Assembly: GCF_035046485.1 (NCBI RefSeq)
Contig: NC_085136.1
Location: forward strand, 81,671,734 to 81,735,733
Length of the DNA: 64,000 bases
Source of the DNA: Aedes albopictus
Taxonomy: Eukaryota > Arthropoda > Insecta > Diptera > Culicidae
Reading direction: 5' to 3'
This document shows positions 23,580-35,484 of the stretch, piece after piece. A program made the translations under genes and the position numbers. The first letter of the stretch is position 1, and every line of letters begins with the position of its first letter. The notes under the pieces were generated by a model. That model was not told the DNA's origin. It was given only the letters and a program-made list of their open reading frames with translations, and made no database searches.

Positions 23580-24210
23580 CTGCAAAAGAAACACAGAGAA
23601 GAACCAGAAGAAGAAAACTAGGGTAAGCAACAATGAAAATATTTTTTCACACAAGTTTCCCTGTTCTATGAGGAAAACTAATTTCAAACAACAGCACTTT
23701 TGCGCTAGCCGATTCCGTCTCCGCCGGGACGGGACGGGCGAGTGAGAGTTTGTCTCATGTTTTCAAAACTCCATTTGGAACAAAGGGGATAACTTTTTTC
23801 TTCCCAGCCAACCAACGAACGAACGACGCCACGCTCCGATGCGATGCGATGCGATACGATGAGGGTTGTTGGAAGTGTCATTTCCCGTGCCGGTTTATCA
23901 CACGGACTTCTGGATATCAATATGCCCGCCCGCCCTGCTTTCCCTACCTTCTGTCCTTTATAGTATTTGGAAAAGTTTTGTCTTCCTTACTTGAAATCTG
24001 AAAGTCAGTTGGGAGAATCAGTGAGAAATGCGTTAAAGCCATATTATTCAGAAATTGTTGACGTAAAGAAACAAATTCACATTGTTGCCCTTTCCTGACA
24101 TTTACCAGATTTGCTGGTTAGTCAGAAACATACTGAATACTTGCAATTTGAAGGTACATAATGTTGTTAATTTGCAAATTGAGAGTTGTTATTGAGACAA
24201 AAAAAAAACG

Positions 24211-24283
24211 CGTTCTGGTGGGATTCGAACCCACGACTCTGTGCTTCCTTGACGGAAGCTTTAACCAATTAAACCACAGAACA
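24211..24283 (-). other. tRNA-like sequence, left arm of copy A
   Basis: The 73-base sequence has a 7-bp acceptor helix (TGTTCTG with CAGAACG, one G-T pair), an A-box TGGTTTAATTGGTTA, a perfect T-arm (GTGGG TTCGAAT CCCAC) and a B-box GGTTCGAATCC. The anticodon arm (GCTTC...GAAGC) does not put the usual T before the anticodon, so I regard this as a tRNA-derived promoter and not a functional tRNA gene. Confidence 0.7.
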
Positions 24284-24405
24284 GGTAATGATTCTGCAGA
24301 AATAGAAAGCCAAACTGAATTTGATCCCACACCATGAACACTCCTTTTTTCCTTTTTTTTTGGCGTGGGCTCGGAATCTGGTTTCTATTCCGCAGAATCA
24401 TTATC

Positions 24406-24478
24406 TGATCTGTGGTTAAGTTGGTTGAAGCGCCGGTCTAGCGGACACGCAGTCATTGGTTCAAAACCCATCAGAATA
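24406..24478 (+). other. tRNA-like sequence, right arm of copy A
   Basis: It aligns with the left-arm unit (TCTGTGGTTAAGTTGGTTGAAGC, then GGTTCAAAACCC), but the acceptor helix and T-arm carry mismatches. It is a decayed partner of the left arm, facing the opposite way. Confidence 0.6.
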
Positions 24479-25337
24479 CGATTATTTTACAAATACATCT
24501 CTCAATGTATCAATCGGCTACATTCTGTGCCTTCTAATTATTATGAGTTTTAAGTACCCCCTCATAATGTTTTAACATTCTGAAAAAAGAATCTCACACA
24601 GCTCTGATTCTCACAAAGTTTTCTCCCCATACTTCCTCTATTAGATTCTCAAGAGTTCAGAATAAAGTGACGTGCTCCTGTTAACGATATAAAAGCGCGT
24701 AGTCCACAAGTCAACGCATGGAACCGACAAAAAGATAATGCCACGCACGGCGTCATAAGTAACTACAAGTGTTCGGTCACTCGAGGATTAACTTAGATAT
24801 TTGACTAGCTATAGCTCCATTTCTCATGCGATTATTCTACAAAATCTCGCATGGATTACTGAATAAATATCTCTATGAATTTCTTCACACATCCTTCATC
24901 AATATCTTCAGAAATTCTCTGAGAGATTCCTACAAAAAATTCTCGAAGAATTAATTTAAAAAAATTGTCGATGGATAGGGAATAATTAAAAAAAGTTGCC
25001 AGAAATACCTTCGGAGATTTCTCTGAGAAATCCTTCTGGAACTCTTCCAGGGAAATGATTTAGAAAATTTATAGCTTCCTTTTGAATTTTTACCGAAGTT
25101 TTTCAAAAAATTTCCAAGCAAGCAATTCTAGAATTCCTTTATAAAACCTCCATAGGATTGTAATCTTCCAGGAATTTCATTTAGAAAGTCTTCCACAGAT
25201 TCCTTCAATTTCCTTCAGAATTTGCTCCACTGTTTCCTCCAGAAAGTTCTCCAAGAATATCTCTAGAAGAGCTTCCATGGGTTTCCTCAGAAATTCGTCC
25301 ATTAATTCTTGTTGAAATCCATAGTAGAATTATTTCA

Positions 25338-25517
25338 ATGGGAGCGAATCTGGTGTGATAGTTAGAACACTTTACTATCACGCCGAGGACCTGGGATCGA
25401 ATCCCACTCCCGACAAACTTGCAAAATGTGAGTTCTTCCTTCGGAAGGGATGTAAAGCGTGGGTCCCGAGATGAACTAGCCTAGGGCTAAAAATCTCGTT
25501 AATACAGGTTAAAAAAA
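25338..25517 (+). mobile_element. Feilai-like tRNA-derived SINE
   Basis: The 180-bp insert has an A-box-like TGGTGTGATAGTTAG, a B-box GGATCGAATCCC, a tRNA-unrelated part with TTCCTTCGGAAGGGATGTAA and GTGGGTCCCGAGATGAACTA, and a short A-rich tail. A perfect 7-bp duplication, TATTTCA, flanks it (25331-25337 and 25518-25524). From memory this matches the Feilai SINE family of Aedes. Confidence 0.85.
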
Positions 25518-27029
25518 TATTTCAGGAAGTTATAACGGATTCTTTCAGAAATGCTTTCAGCGGTTTATTCGGAAAATCGTAAGTTTAGAATTTTCTCCAA
25601 GGATTTCATCAGAAAATTTTCCACATACTTCTTCAAAAATCCTTCCATAGTTTCCTTAAGAAATTACTCCAGGAACCGAGGTTTCCTTCAGAAACTCTTC
25701 CAACGGTTTCTTTAGATCCCTTCTTCCAGGGATTCAAGAACTTCTCCTAGAATTTTTTTGAGGTAGATTTTCATGAGTTCCTTCTGAAACTGTTTGAGAA
25801 ATTCTTCGAGACAGCCATTCGAAAAATCCATCGGGTATTCTACAGGGATTCCTTCAGAAACTCTTTCATACATTTTTCCAGTCCAGTTTTTTTTTGTTGA
25901 AGAATTCTGGACATTCCCTTTTGAATTTCTGCATGAATGTGTCCAAGAATTCCAGAATTCAAATAGAGATTTTTTCAGGATTTCTTCCAGAAATTTATCC
26001 GACACTTCCTCTAAGGAAAACTTGAGGAAAGTCATGACGGATTATTCAAAGAATTTATTCTGTAAAAGTTTCTAGGATTTTCTACAGGAATTTCTTAAGA
26101 TATATCTTAAAAGATTTTAAGGATCTTTAAATCTCGTTGTTTCTAAAGATGCTCAGAAATGTCTTTAGAAATACATCAAGAGGTTGCTCCAGGAATACTT
26201 TCGAAAGAACTTTATTAGAAGGTTTCTCCATACATTTTCTTTAAAACTCATGGATGTCAAGAAGTGTAAAATTAGCAATAGTTAAAATACACAGAAATAA
26301 AAATTAAAAAAATTGATGTCAAAGCATTTTCAACATTGACTCATTGAAAAGTTTCGCAAGGTTTCCAGGAAGTTCTCAAGATTTTCCTTCAGGAATGCCT
26401 ACAATAATTACCCTTGGATTTTTTGGGATATTCCTCTAGCGAATATATCAGGAGTACTTCCTGATATTTCTACAAGGATTTTAATGAAGATTTCTTCAGA
26501 AGTTTGTTCACGAAGTTCTCCAGAGACATTTTCATAATTTCTTTCGGGTTGTTTCTGGGGGGATTTCAGCAAGGGGTTTGTTAAAAAGTTCTTGCATGCA
26601 GTTTATCAGAAATTCTTGATAATTTTCTGGAGGAATCGCTGGACAAAAAATCCTGAACCAATGTCTCAAGTTATCTCTGTAGGAATTTCTGAAAGAATAT
26701 CTGGGGGAATACTATAAGATACTCCATAATATATCTCTTGCAGAAAAAAAATCTTGAGCATCTGGCAGAACTGTATAAGTACTTACTCGATACATTTCTG
26801 AAAAGATTCCTGGAGAAATCCGTAGAGGAACTTCAGAAGGAATCTCTTTAAAATGTCTTAAACTTCAAGACAAATGTACTTTCGAAGTTCTTGAAGAAAT
26901 TCCTCTATACATTTCTGAGGGATACCTGGAAGTTCTTCTAAATGAATCCTTGGAAGAACTCCAGGAGATCCTAGAGATGTCTTTGGAAGAATTCTTAGAA
27001 GAATTTCTTATGTAATTTCTGATGGGATT

Positions 27030-27180
27030 AGATCCCAAGCAGAAACAAAGAAAACCCTCAGGGTCGAAACGTCGGATGAAATAGTATCACTCGCTCATCA
27101 TTTGACCGGACCAAAAAGCCAACCATAGAGGGATAACCCTGCCAATCCGTCGGTCGTTTCCACATTATTATTTTTTTATA
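27030..27180. mobile_element. Retroelement terminal fragment (AAACGTCGG motif)
   Basis: The segment AAAACCCTCAGGGTCGAAACG through CCGTCGGTCGTTTCC differs in composition from the surrounding degenerate repeat. It resembles the untranslated end of a mosquito non-LTR element; a related GACGTTTCAACGG motif occurs near 46593. There is no coding sequence. Confidence 0.35.
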
Positions 27181-29200
27181 TGTATCTTTGAAAGATAACT
27201 TGGCAGAACTAGAGGGTTCTGCAGGTATTTATAGAAAAAATCGTTGAATAATTCTCCAAAAATACCAAGGAATAGATTCTGGAGTTATTTCCGCTGGAAT
27301 TGCTGAAAGAATCTTTGAGAGAAAATCCTGAGGGATCACCGGAACAAATTCTGATAGAGGTTTCTGCAAGGGATCTTAAGTCTGAATAAATAAAAGCTTC
27401 TCGAGAATAACTTAAGCATCTTCAAGAGTTTTGCAAAAAATCCTCCCATGGAATTCTTTTGGAATGCTGCCAAAGAATTTTTAGAAATAAACTTCCAAGG
27501 ATTCACAGGAAATTTTCACAAAAAATTCTTAGAATTCTCGATGGAATTTTCTTGTAATTCTGCCAGACTAGGCTCTAATGATTTTTCCTAGAAATTCATT
27601 TTTTTTTCATGATGGAAGTAGTTCCTCCCGGAAATCTTCCATAAAAATAGTCAAAGAAATAATTCGGGATTCCTGCATCCGGGCATTCTTAACTTCTAGT
27701 AGAGCTAATGACAAGGATTACTCCAAGGATTTATTCAAGACCTGCTTCGGTTGCTTTTTTTAATGCTCCCTCCAAGCATTCCATGAGGGTTTTTTTTTCA
27801 AAAATTTCTCCAAAAATTTCTGCAGGAATTCTTCAAAAATTTTCCTCTAGGATTCCTCCAAGCATATCTCCAAAAATAAGTCCATGAATTCCCCCAAGAG
27901 ATCATCCTGAAAATATCCCAGCGATTCTTTTAAATGATCCCTCCAAGAATTCTTTCAAAAGTCCGTACAGGCATTCTTCCGAAAATCTCCCCATAAGCTC
28001 ATCCAAGGACTTCTTAGAATTTGTACCAAAAGTTTCTCCAGTAACTCCAGCAGAAAATCCTGGAAGAATTTCCGAAAAAGTGCTTGGAAGAGATAAAAAA
28101 AAATCTCAGAAATATTCTTGGATGGGATCCTCGTTAGGGTATCTGAAAAATAAATCTTGGAAAAATTTCTGGAGAAATTCGTGCAAGAATTCTTGAATTG
28201 CATTTCGAAAGAGTTTAAAATACTTTAAAAGGAAATACTTTGAAGGATTCCTGAATGAAATTCTGGAGAAATCTTTGACAGAATACTTGACAAAATCATT
28301 GGAAGAAGTATGTACTGGAAGTACCTTTTCGAGATGGTTTGAAAAATTCTTGAAGGAATCCATAAACAATCTCCTGGGCGAACCTTATTGAGATTTCCTT
28401 GAAAGAAATCCATGAGGAGTTTTTCAGAGGAATCATTGAAAGAATTACTTTACCAATTTTTGAAGAGCATTCATTTTTGGAGTATATCTTGGAAGAATAT
28501 TCGAAGCAATCTTTGTAATATTGTTGTAGCAACCCTGATAATAATTCGTAAAGAAAATCTTGCAATACTCTTTGATAAATCATCGGATAATTTTTAAAGG
28601 GCTTTAAATATTTAAAAGATGTTGGAAGAAATCCTTGAAAAAATTTTCCGGGAGAATTGTTGGACAAATCATTGAAAAAATAGCTGAGCAGTTGATCGTC
28701 AAAATGTCTTGAGAAAACAATTAAAGAATTTCTACTACATATAACTATAAGAATGCCTGGATGAACCCTCATGATTCCTGGGGAAATCTTTGGAGTATCG
28801 CTTGGAAAAATTCTCGGAAAATTTTAATGAAGAATCCTGGAAAGCATCACAAAAGTACCCTTTGAAGAACAATCAGTTGAATCATAAGACGATTTTTTTG
28901 GAAGAGTTCCTGGAGAATTCCGTTGAAAAGGAATCGTAGAAGAATGAAAGGTGGTAGAGAAATCCCAGAAGAGCCCGTAGAGGAGCCCCTATAAGAAATT
29001 TTTGGAAAAAAAAAAATCAAGGCAGAAGTTTCTCAGGATTTCTAGGAAATATTTGTGGAGTAATCCTCAAAAAATCATTCCAAAAAAAATCTGGATAATA
29101 TTTTAAAAAAATTCCTGAGGAAATGCTTAATAGAGTTCCTTGAGAAAGCCTTGAAAAAATTCTCAAGAAATTTTTAAAACAATAGTTGGAGAGATCCTTG

Positions 29201-29470
29201 AATGAATCGTCCAGTTACCACCGTCAGCACCAGGGATGCCTTATATACAAATTTTCGAGCATCCATACAGATTGTGTTCTATATGAAATACAGATTTTTA
29301 TGACGGAGGGATTAAAGCTTTTTTGAATTAGAGATAATTTTTGAAATTGGTGATACAGTTTTTTCAATAAAATCTTTTGGCATCCCTGGTTAGCATCACT
29401 CTGGTGTTGTGTACAGCAAGCGAACAATCTAATGGAAGCATTTTTGGACAAATTTTAACTATTCTAGCGA
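29201..29470. other. Unassigned intronic segment
   Basis: This short AT-rich stretch has no recognisable repeat or gene. A 75-codon minus-strand ORF has no supporting feature. Confidence 0.3.
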
Positions 29471-29559
29471 GACTCCCTAGAAGAAAACTTTTTTGTGTCT
29501 TTTGAAGTATTTCTGTGGCGATTCCCCAGGAAGAACACCAAGAATAACTTTCGCAAGTA

Positions 29560-29700
29560 TCCCTAGAATCAACTCCCAGAAAAATTCCCCGAGGGAACTC
29601 CTAGAGGAATTCCCAGAGGTAGTTCCAGGAAGAATCTCCAGTGGGAAGTTCAGGAGGAATTCCAAGAGGTAATGCCTAGTGGTGTCCTTCGACTTTGGTT
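29560..29700. repeat. Short GGAATTCC-type patch
   Basis: A few units of the form AGAGGAATTCCCAGAGGTAG repeat here. They belong to the same class as the intronic repeat before it. Confidence 0.5.
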
Positions 29701-29789
29701 CATTTCCTTTCGGACTAATGTCCATTAGTTTTATGGATGCCTAATAGCCTTCCATTACTGCAATCGTAAACTTAGAGCTGGGAAAATGC

Positions 29790-30370
29790 GGTTTTAAGGG
29801 ATACCAGGAGGTCTTAGGGGCGTTTTAATGGGTTTTAGGAGACCAGAAGGTCTCAGGGTCGTTTCAGGGGGGTTACAGGAGAGTTCATGAGGTTTCAGTT
29901 CAGGGGGTTTCAGTGACGTTTCTGGTTGCCCCAATGAGGCTTCCAGGGAGTCTCAGGGGTGCTTAAGGGAGTATTAGAGGACCTGAAATACTTAGGGGCA
30001 TTTCAGGGGGTCTCAGAGGATACCAAAAGATATCAGGGGCGTATCAGGTGGATTCCTAAGGGACTCAGATGCACTTCATGGGGTCTCAAGGGGTTCCAGG
30101 GGCGTTTCAGGAGGTATGTCTCAAGACTATTTCAGGAGGCCACCGGAGGTTTTAGTGAGGTTGCAGGGCTCTTCCAGGGTCCTCATGGCGTTCCAGGGGG
30201 TTTCAGGGTGATTGTAGGGAGTCTCATGGTTGTTTCAGAGGGAGGCCAGGGGGTCTTAGGGGCGTTTTACGGGGTCTCAGGGTATACCAGGATATCTCAG
30301 AAGCGTTTATCAGAGTCTGAGGGGAGTTTCATGCGGTCTCGGAGGCGCTTTAAGGGGTCTTAGGCGCGGA
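29790..30370. repeat. Degenerate GGGGTTTCAGGGGCGTTTCAG array
   Basis: This is the reverse-complement orientation of the CTGAAACGCC array at 15.9-17.0 kb, about 580 bp long. The 134-codon plus-strand ORF at 29959-30363 is a by-product of the repeat. Confidence 0.75.
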
Positions 30371-30780
30371 TGAAATTAGTCTCATCGTGAAGCTCGTGAG
30401 TTAAAAACCAACAAACGGTTTACTCACGGTTCTGAGAGTAAGCCGTGTGTGATTTTATTCTCATCCACTTGCTTCATGAGTATTAGACTCAATTAAATCA
30501 AAAACGCTCATGAGTTTTTATTTGCGAAGAGCTAGTGGAGGCGCGGGAAGGGCATTTCAGTGCAAGTTTAATAGCAAATCATGTAATTATCCAACAGAAA
30601 GTTCTTATTTGTTGAGGGAGAACGTTTCCTAAAAGCTTGAATGATTGAATGAAAGTCGTCCTCACACAGCCACATGCAACTGTGTGTTGACAAGTGGCAA
30701 GTTCAAAGTTTGTTAAAGAATCTCTAAAAGCTCCCTTGAGTATAGGTCCTCGGTCATCGGATCTACAATCGTAAACAGTC
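30371..30780. other. Intronic segment, nothing recognised
   Basis: An imperfect inverted repeat around CTCATGAG, CTCACGG and CCGTGAG motifs lies at 30380-30510. Otherwise no feature is visible. Confidence 0.3.
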
Positions 30781-31100
30781 TGGAACGTCTTGAATCTCTT
30801 CTGAAACTGCCTGAAACGATTAAGAAACGCTTGCCAGCGCCGCTGAAATCTCCCTGAAGCTCACTGAAGAGCTGTATCTAAACCCGCAAAAAAACCCTCC
30901 GAAGCTTTCTTAATATTTGTCGAAATTTCCCTAAAACCCCATCGGACCCCATGTAACGCACCTGAAACCCTTCAAAACCCCCGAAAACGCCTGCGTAACG
31001 CCTCTGAAATCCACCAAAAATCATCTGATACTTCCTGAAATTCCTTCGAATTCCCCCTAAAACCCTCTGAAACCCCGCATACCCCCTTCAAATCTCCAGG
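30781..31100. repeat. CTGAAACGCC-type patch
   Basis: Short, diverged units (CTGAAACGATT, ACGCCTCTGAAATCC, CCCTCTGAAACC) place this patch in the same family as the arrays at 15.9-17.0 kb and 29.8-30.4 kb, in the direct orientation. Confidence 0.65.
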
Positions 31101-32882
31101 CAACCCGCCCTTCTCAAACTTCTTTTCTTTCTCTTCAAATCCATTAAGGTAAAAATTCTAGTCCTGACTCATTATCCAAATGGTGGTTTGTGTGTACTTC
31201 AAAATCGTTCATGAAAACGGTTACCAACAGTGGAGATAGTTTGGTGCCCATGACTATAGAACTTACCCCTGAACATAAAATAGTTCTGCTTCACACAAAC
31301 CTCAGCTATTTGCAGGTAAGCGTCGATCTAGTTTTATACGCTACTCGACTTCTCTCCAGATGTCTTCGCAACATCTCCCACTGGTACGTTTGCGAATAGC
31401 GCACCTCCCCTCGCCGTATTTCGACATCTTTCAAATGCTCTACCAACTCTACATAGATACGGAAGCTCTTTCCGTGGGTTACCGAGAATTTTCGAGATTC
31501 ATTTACTAATCAACCTGTCATATTCTCGGTGGGGGTATGTACTAACGTTTACTGAAATCGGTCACATCGCCGCTGGTAATCTGGATGTCTCAGTGGCATT
31601 TGAGGGGGTCCCAGTTGGGTTCCAAGGGGCTTTGGAGACGCTTCAAGGGGTCTTCAGGGATTTCATGAGAGCTCCAGAGGGTCTCCATGGCGTTTAATGG
31701 CCCCGCTTGAAACCTCCTTCTTTCGGGCTCTTTGGGAACTTCCTGGAAACGTCCTTGGCCTGAACTAAAATGCTTACGGCCGAGACCAGTTCTTGCGAAC
31801 TAAATTTCCTCATAAAAGCCCTTACTTAATGTATGTTCATTTTTTTTTTTTATTTTGATTACCGTGTATTTCAACTAGAGCTAATTTTACACTTAATATA
31901 TGTACATACAAACTACCCGCATTTTGTGCTCTTCTTAAATTTATGCACATATTAAATGTACGCAACCCAAGTCTATGGCATAAAAAGTGGTTCCTTTGTA
32001 GAGGATGGCTTCAATGTTTGGACTGTCGCATAAGGAAACCGTTTCGCTCACTAGATCAACGGTGGGTGGCAATGCCACGCTCAAGATCGAGGTAAAGCCA
32101 AGATTTCCCTCATAAAGAACGTTTCACCCCCTTTCACCCCTGCGAGAACTGTGCACTGGAAGTGAAAAGTTTTCCAGATTCGATCGAATTACACATAGTG
32201 CGGTCGATAACAAGTAAAGATAGACCGACTGGAAGTGAGTGAATATCGCCGTCGTCAGAGAGGCGTACACATATATACATATAACCTTCATGAATTAGTA
32301 GACTAGACTAGAGTGCTAGAGTAGTGTGCTGAACACTAGCTGACCGTCAACTTCCCTCGAAAGTCTATTAACTGTTGACTAGTTGGGATAAGTTCTAAAG
32401 TTGATTGACCCCAGGCTGGATGGTATGCTGGTCACACGCTTGTCTGTCCGCTCGTTCCAGAGCTAGGATACACAAGTAAATAGGAAAAGTTTTACCCGAT
32501 TGGACGGGCTATGGGAGTATATTATATAACAGAATAGTTTCCCGGTCTGGAACTGTACGAGAAAGATTGTCCTTATGAAATGGGTAACTATAATCTAGTC
32601 GTTAAAGTGCGGTTTAAGGGTGGACAAGAAATCTGTTATGGCAGCAATTGTGTTATTGCACTGGTGAGAAGGCAAATATTGACGTTTGTTTAGGTGTGAG
32701 CTTGGTTATGAATATGTGTTTTACGTTTAGGCTTGAAAATGAAGATGTGACGGTTGGATATAGTAAAAGCTGTATACAATGCTGTAAAATTCAATCATGT
32801 AGTTCCCAGGTAAACGTACAACTACATAGGACTCATCCACAGTTTTGGAAAAAGAAAACAATTCTAAAATAACATCACTCAC
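31101..32882. other. Distal intron sequence, no gene seen
   Basis: A brief TTTCAGGGG-like patch lies near 31580-31700. A TATTTTGATTACCGTGTATTTCAACTAGAGCTAATTTTACAC-like segment near 31850 echoes 17.2 kb. The remainder has short plus-strand ORFs (69 and 74 codons) with no domain. Confidence 0.35.
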
Positions 32883-33459
32883 CTAAAATAGACAGTTCTG
32901 TTGCGTTGGCGTTTGTCCTCGTGACTACTATCTCTACTACTACTGCCACTGCTACTGATTTCAACAAGCCTGGCATCCACCACCGGTACGCTCCAATTCA
33001 TCACCATCCGGTCCTCGAACATCAGATCCTGTTTCCACACGTGCCGGAGACAGTCCCGGGGAAGAAAGGAACCACCCAGCACATCCTCGTCGTCTTCACC
33101 ATCGTCGTCACCCTCGTCGAAGTAAGCTTCGATGTTCGGTTGGATCGAGTTCCACCGGATGGGATCAAGACGCGGCCGACCGTTGGATCCCGGCTGCTTC
33201 CGATGCGGATGCTCGGCCGCCCAATCCGCTTCCAAATCATCGATCCAGGTGTTGGACAGTTCCGGTCGGAAGTCGTCCACAGGGGCAACCGCGCCTTGGA
33301 CTCTTGGACCCCCAAAATTGGAAAGTTGATTGCTATCTAAGAACCGCCCCACCGGATGGTGGTGACGTACCGTGTGGGTCCCCGGGGAGGATGTGCCCTC
33401 CGTCAGCGATTCGATGTAAAAGTCACGGATGTCCGAGTGCTTCGGTCGGTGGACTTCCA
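32883..33459 (-). CDS. CUB/C-type lectin protein, most upstream exon in the window
   Basis: The acceptor is textbook: a branch-point-like ACTAAC, a long pyrimidine tract and TTCCTTCCAG, then exon bases TG completing a codon begun in an upstream exon that is not found. It ends at TTTTAG/GTGAGT. The 577 bases encode a hydrophilic, mostly disordered segment: early HRPKHSDIRDFYIESLTEG, a His-rich TVRHHHPVG, WIDDLEADWAAEH, a strongly acidic stretch near EGDDDGEDDEDV, and a Ser-rich then basic end. No known domain is visible. The intron to the next exon is 9.3 kb. Because both signal peptide and start codon are missing, the N-terminus lies above 33.5 kb or outside the window. Confidence 0.85.
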
Positions 33460-35484
33460 CTGGAAGGAAAAAGAGACAAAGGAGAAACGCAACAGTTAGT
33501 ACCTGATTGTGTATTCAAAGCGTGCGACGGAAGTGCAAAATTTACTGCAAGCGAACGGTCGTAACGATTGGGAAGCGAAGACAGCTTCGGACCGTTACTG
33601 GCGTAAAACCGTTGTTGAATGACGGAGCAAGATTTCACATTGATGGTTCGAGAGATACCGCTGTGTAACAGAATTCCAAGTTCCTCGAAAATTTTGAAAA
33701 TGTTGTATAATGTATGCAAATTGAAGTTGATTTTATTTTTTAAAGCGTCTTTTTCGTGTTCTTCGCTAGATCCTTGTCCTCTTTTTCAGTTCTTTTTCTA
33801 CAGTAACTTCTTATTGTATCAATTATATTGTTTTCTTTTTGCTACATTACAACTTGATGTGCCTCGTCTACTTAACTTAATGTTATTCTTTTTTTTTAAG
33901 AATTTAACCACTTGTGACCACAATTTTCTTAAAACTCTCGTTTCTGTCCCAAGATGCGCACAATCGGGGTCAATGCAACACGTGTTCTTCGTCACGTCAG
34001 AGCGGATGAACGCGTGGAACATACAAGCCCTAGCATTCTGTGGCTGGGTGGGAATGGTGCTCGTGCTTGGTTTCGATAAAAGGCGTCCATCCTCCGTGAT
34101 GGGGATTCAAATAAAACTGTTGCATCTCTTTCGTATCGACGCTGCCTGCGCGTGTGGATGGCCAATGGCCATCCATTCGCTTTGAAGCGGTCAGTCGGTC
34201 GGTAGTAGCGGTATTGATTTATAAAAGAAAAGAATGATGATGGTGCAATCGATCGGGGTTGTTGGGAAAAGAAATAAATTGCACCTGATGGAAAATTCAT
34301 GGGAAGCTCTGAGGAAATGATGACGATGATGGAAATCGATTGACTGCATGCAAATGGCGTTTTGATGGTTTTACACGCTGTGAATCAAGCTTTTGAAGTG
34401 CATCCCGTCGGTACACTTTAATTTGCATCCAAGAAAGAATTCCTCCTGGTATCCGACGAATGATCTTTTCTTTTGGATGATTCCTGTTGGAATTCCACGG
34501 AGGATATTTCCTTAAATACTACGGAAAAATACTAATTGTGTCACAGATTACGTAATTAAGTGAAGCACTAAAAATGCATAATTAAAAAGAGCATCATCAT
34601 ACAGTGAAACACTACAAATGCGTAATTAACCCGTTTGACCCCGGGTAAATAACAAAAGTTCAAAAAAATCTCCAACATCCCATTTCTCAAAAGAATTTAA
34701 CCAAATTTTGAACACAAACTTGCACAACACTATTGTTTCGAAAATATACGAATCAACATTTTCTTGGACTTCTGGACTGAGTGAGGCCGGTGGGTCACAT
34801 GCACCTGTGAATTCTATACCAGGAAAAAAATGGTTAATTAGCCGCAATCAGTTGAAACTATTTTTAAATCCAGAAAAACAGTATTTTTAGGGGAAAATGG
34901 GACAAAATGGGCACCTCCAGTCAATGACATAGATCGAGGTATGCCCCATAGTATGCACCTGTCAATGTGCATTAAACAGTGTTTTTAGGGGAAACTGGGG
35001 CAAAATGGACACTTACATGCAATTCCGGTGAATGAAATCATTCGATTCCTTGGCTTTTTTCCATTCGGAGAAGTTGGGCTTCAAAGATCGCAATCATCCG
35101 CAATAATTAGGTGCCTTTTTGGGTAGGTTTTTCCCCACTGTGTGATGGTTGATGTTGCTACAGGTTCAAATTTGAGAATTTCCGATAGGTTCTTTAGAGT
35201 TCTTGAGATATTCAACATTCCTGAACCATCCAAGTCCACATTTGCGTTTGTTGTTTTCAAATGAAATTTAACACAAGATATTATTCCCTCATTGACTCCA
35301 TAGGTCATCAGAGACATCTTTAGAACATGTGTTGCCCTTGTAGTACCGTTATTTTTTCCTGAATATCTCGATCGATTGTCCAAATCCGTCCTTACATGAA
35401 CACTCAAAATAATCACCAAGGATTATTTTCAATTATCGCTCTTATTTGCACCAATACTTAAAAACCTGTATAATGTTTGTGACA
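33460..35484. other. Upstream intron or flank, no gene seen
   Basis: The stretch begins with the pyrimidine tract of the gene's acceptor on the minus strand. It holds AT-rich DNA and a direct repeat of GGGGAAAATGGGACAAAATGG / GGGGAAACTGGGGCAAAATGG near 34890 and 34990. The 188-codon plus-strand ORF at 33619-34185 shows no domain and no coding bias, so I do not call it. Confidence 0.35.

Larger units (their letters stand above)
24115..24525. mobile_element. Inverted dimer of tRNA-like units (copy A)
   Basis: The two arms are head-to-head and related by inverted repetition: GTTTCTATTCCGCAGAATCA in the right arm matches the reverse complement of the left arm around 24288-24310. Each arm then enters a tRNA-like sequence and ends with an AT-rich tail containing CTCTCAAT. 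Spacer bases 24335-24361 form the loop. A second, independently diverged dimer of the same design lies at 49470-49786, so the whole inverted arrangement appears to be an amplified family. Confidence 0.7.
24560..29200. repeat. Diverged TTCCTCCAGGAATT-type repeat within the intron
   Basis: Most of this stretch consists of loosely related units such as TTTCTTCAGAAATTC, AATTCCTCCAAG and GGAATTTCTGAAAGAATC. The apparent orientation flips near 26.6-26.9 kb and again within 27.4-28.0 kb. Copies are far more diverged than in the 6.6-11.7 kb array. Short ORFs rich in Phe, Lys, Ser and Asn arise from it and are not genes. Confidence 0.65.
23580..32882 (-). other. 9.3-kb repeat-filled intron of the CUB/lectin gene
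   Basis: The intron runs from the GTGAGTG donor at 32882 down to the TTTTGCAG acceptor at 23580. It holds the inverted tRNA-like dimer, a Feilai-like SINE, several kilobases of diverged TTCCTCCAGGAATTCC-type repeat, and the GTTTCAGGGG array. No additional exon with matching phase was recognised in it. Confidence 0.75.

Noticed and set aside
24211..24283. A functional tRNA gene
   Set aside because: The acceptor, D- and T-arms fit, but the anticodon loop lacks the usual T before the anticodon. The unit is repeated as a decayed inverted partner, so it is a tRNA-derived element.
29959..30363. 134-codon plus-strand ORF
   Set aside because: It lies entirely in the GTTTCAGGGG array and is explained by the repeat.
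33619..34185. 188-codon plus-strand ORF
   Set aside because: The composition is Phe/Leu/Cys-rich from AT-rich DNA, other strands overlap it, there is no domain, and it lies in the region upstream of an antisense acceptor.
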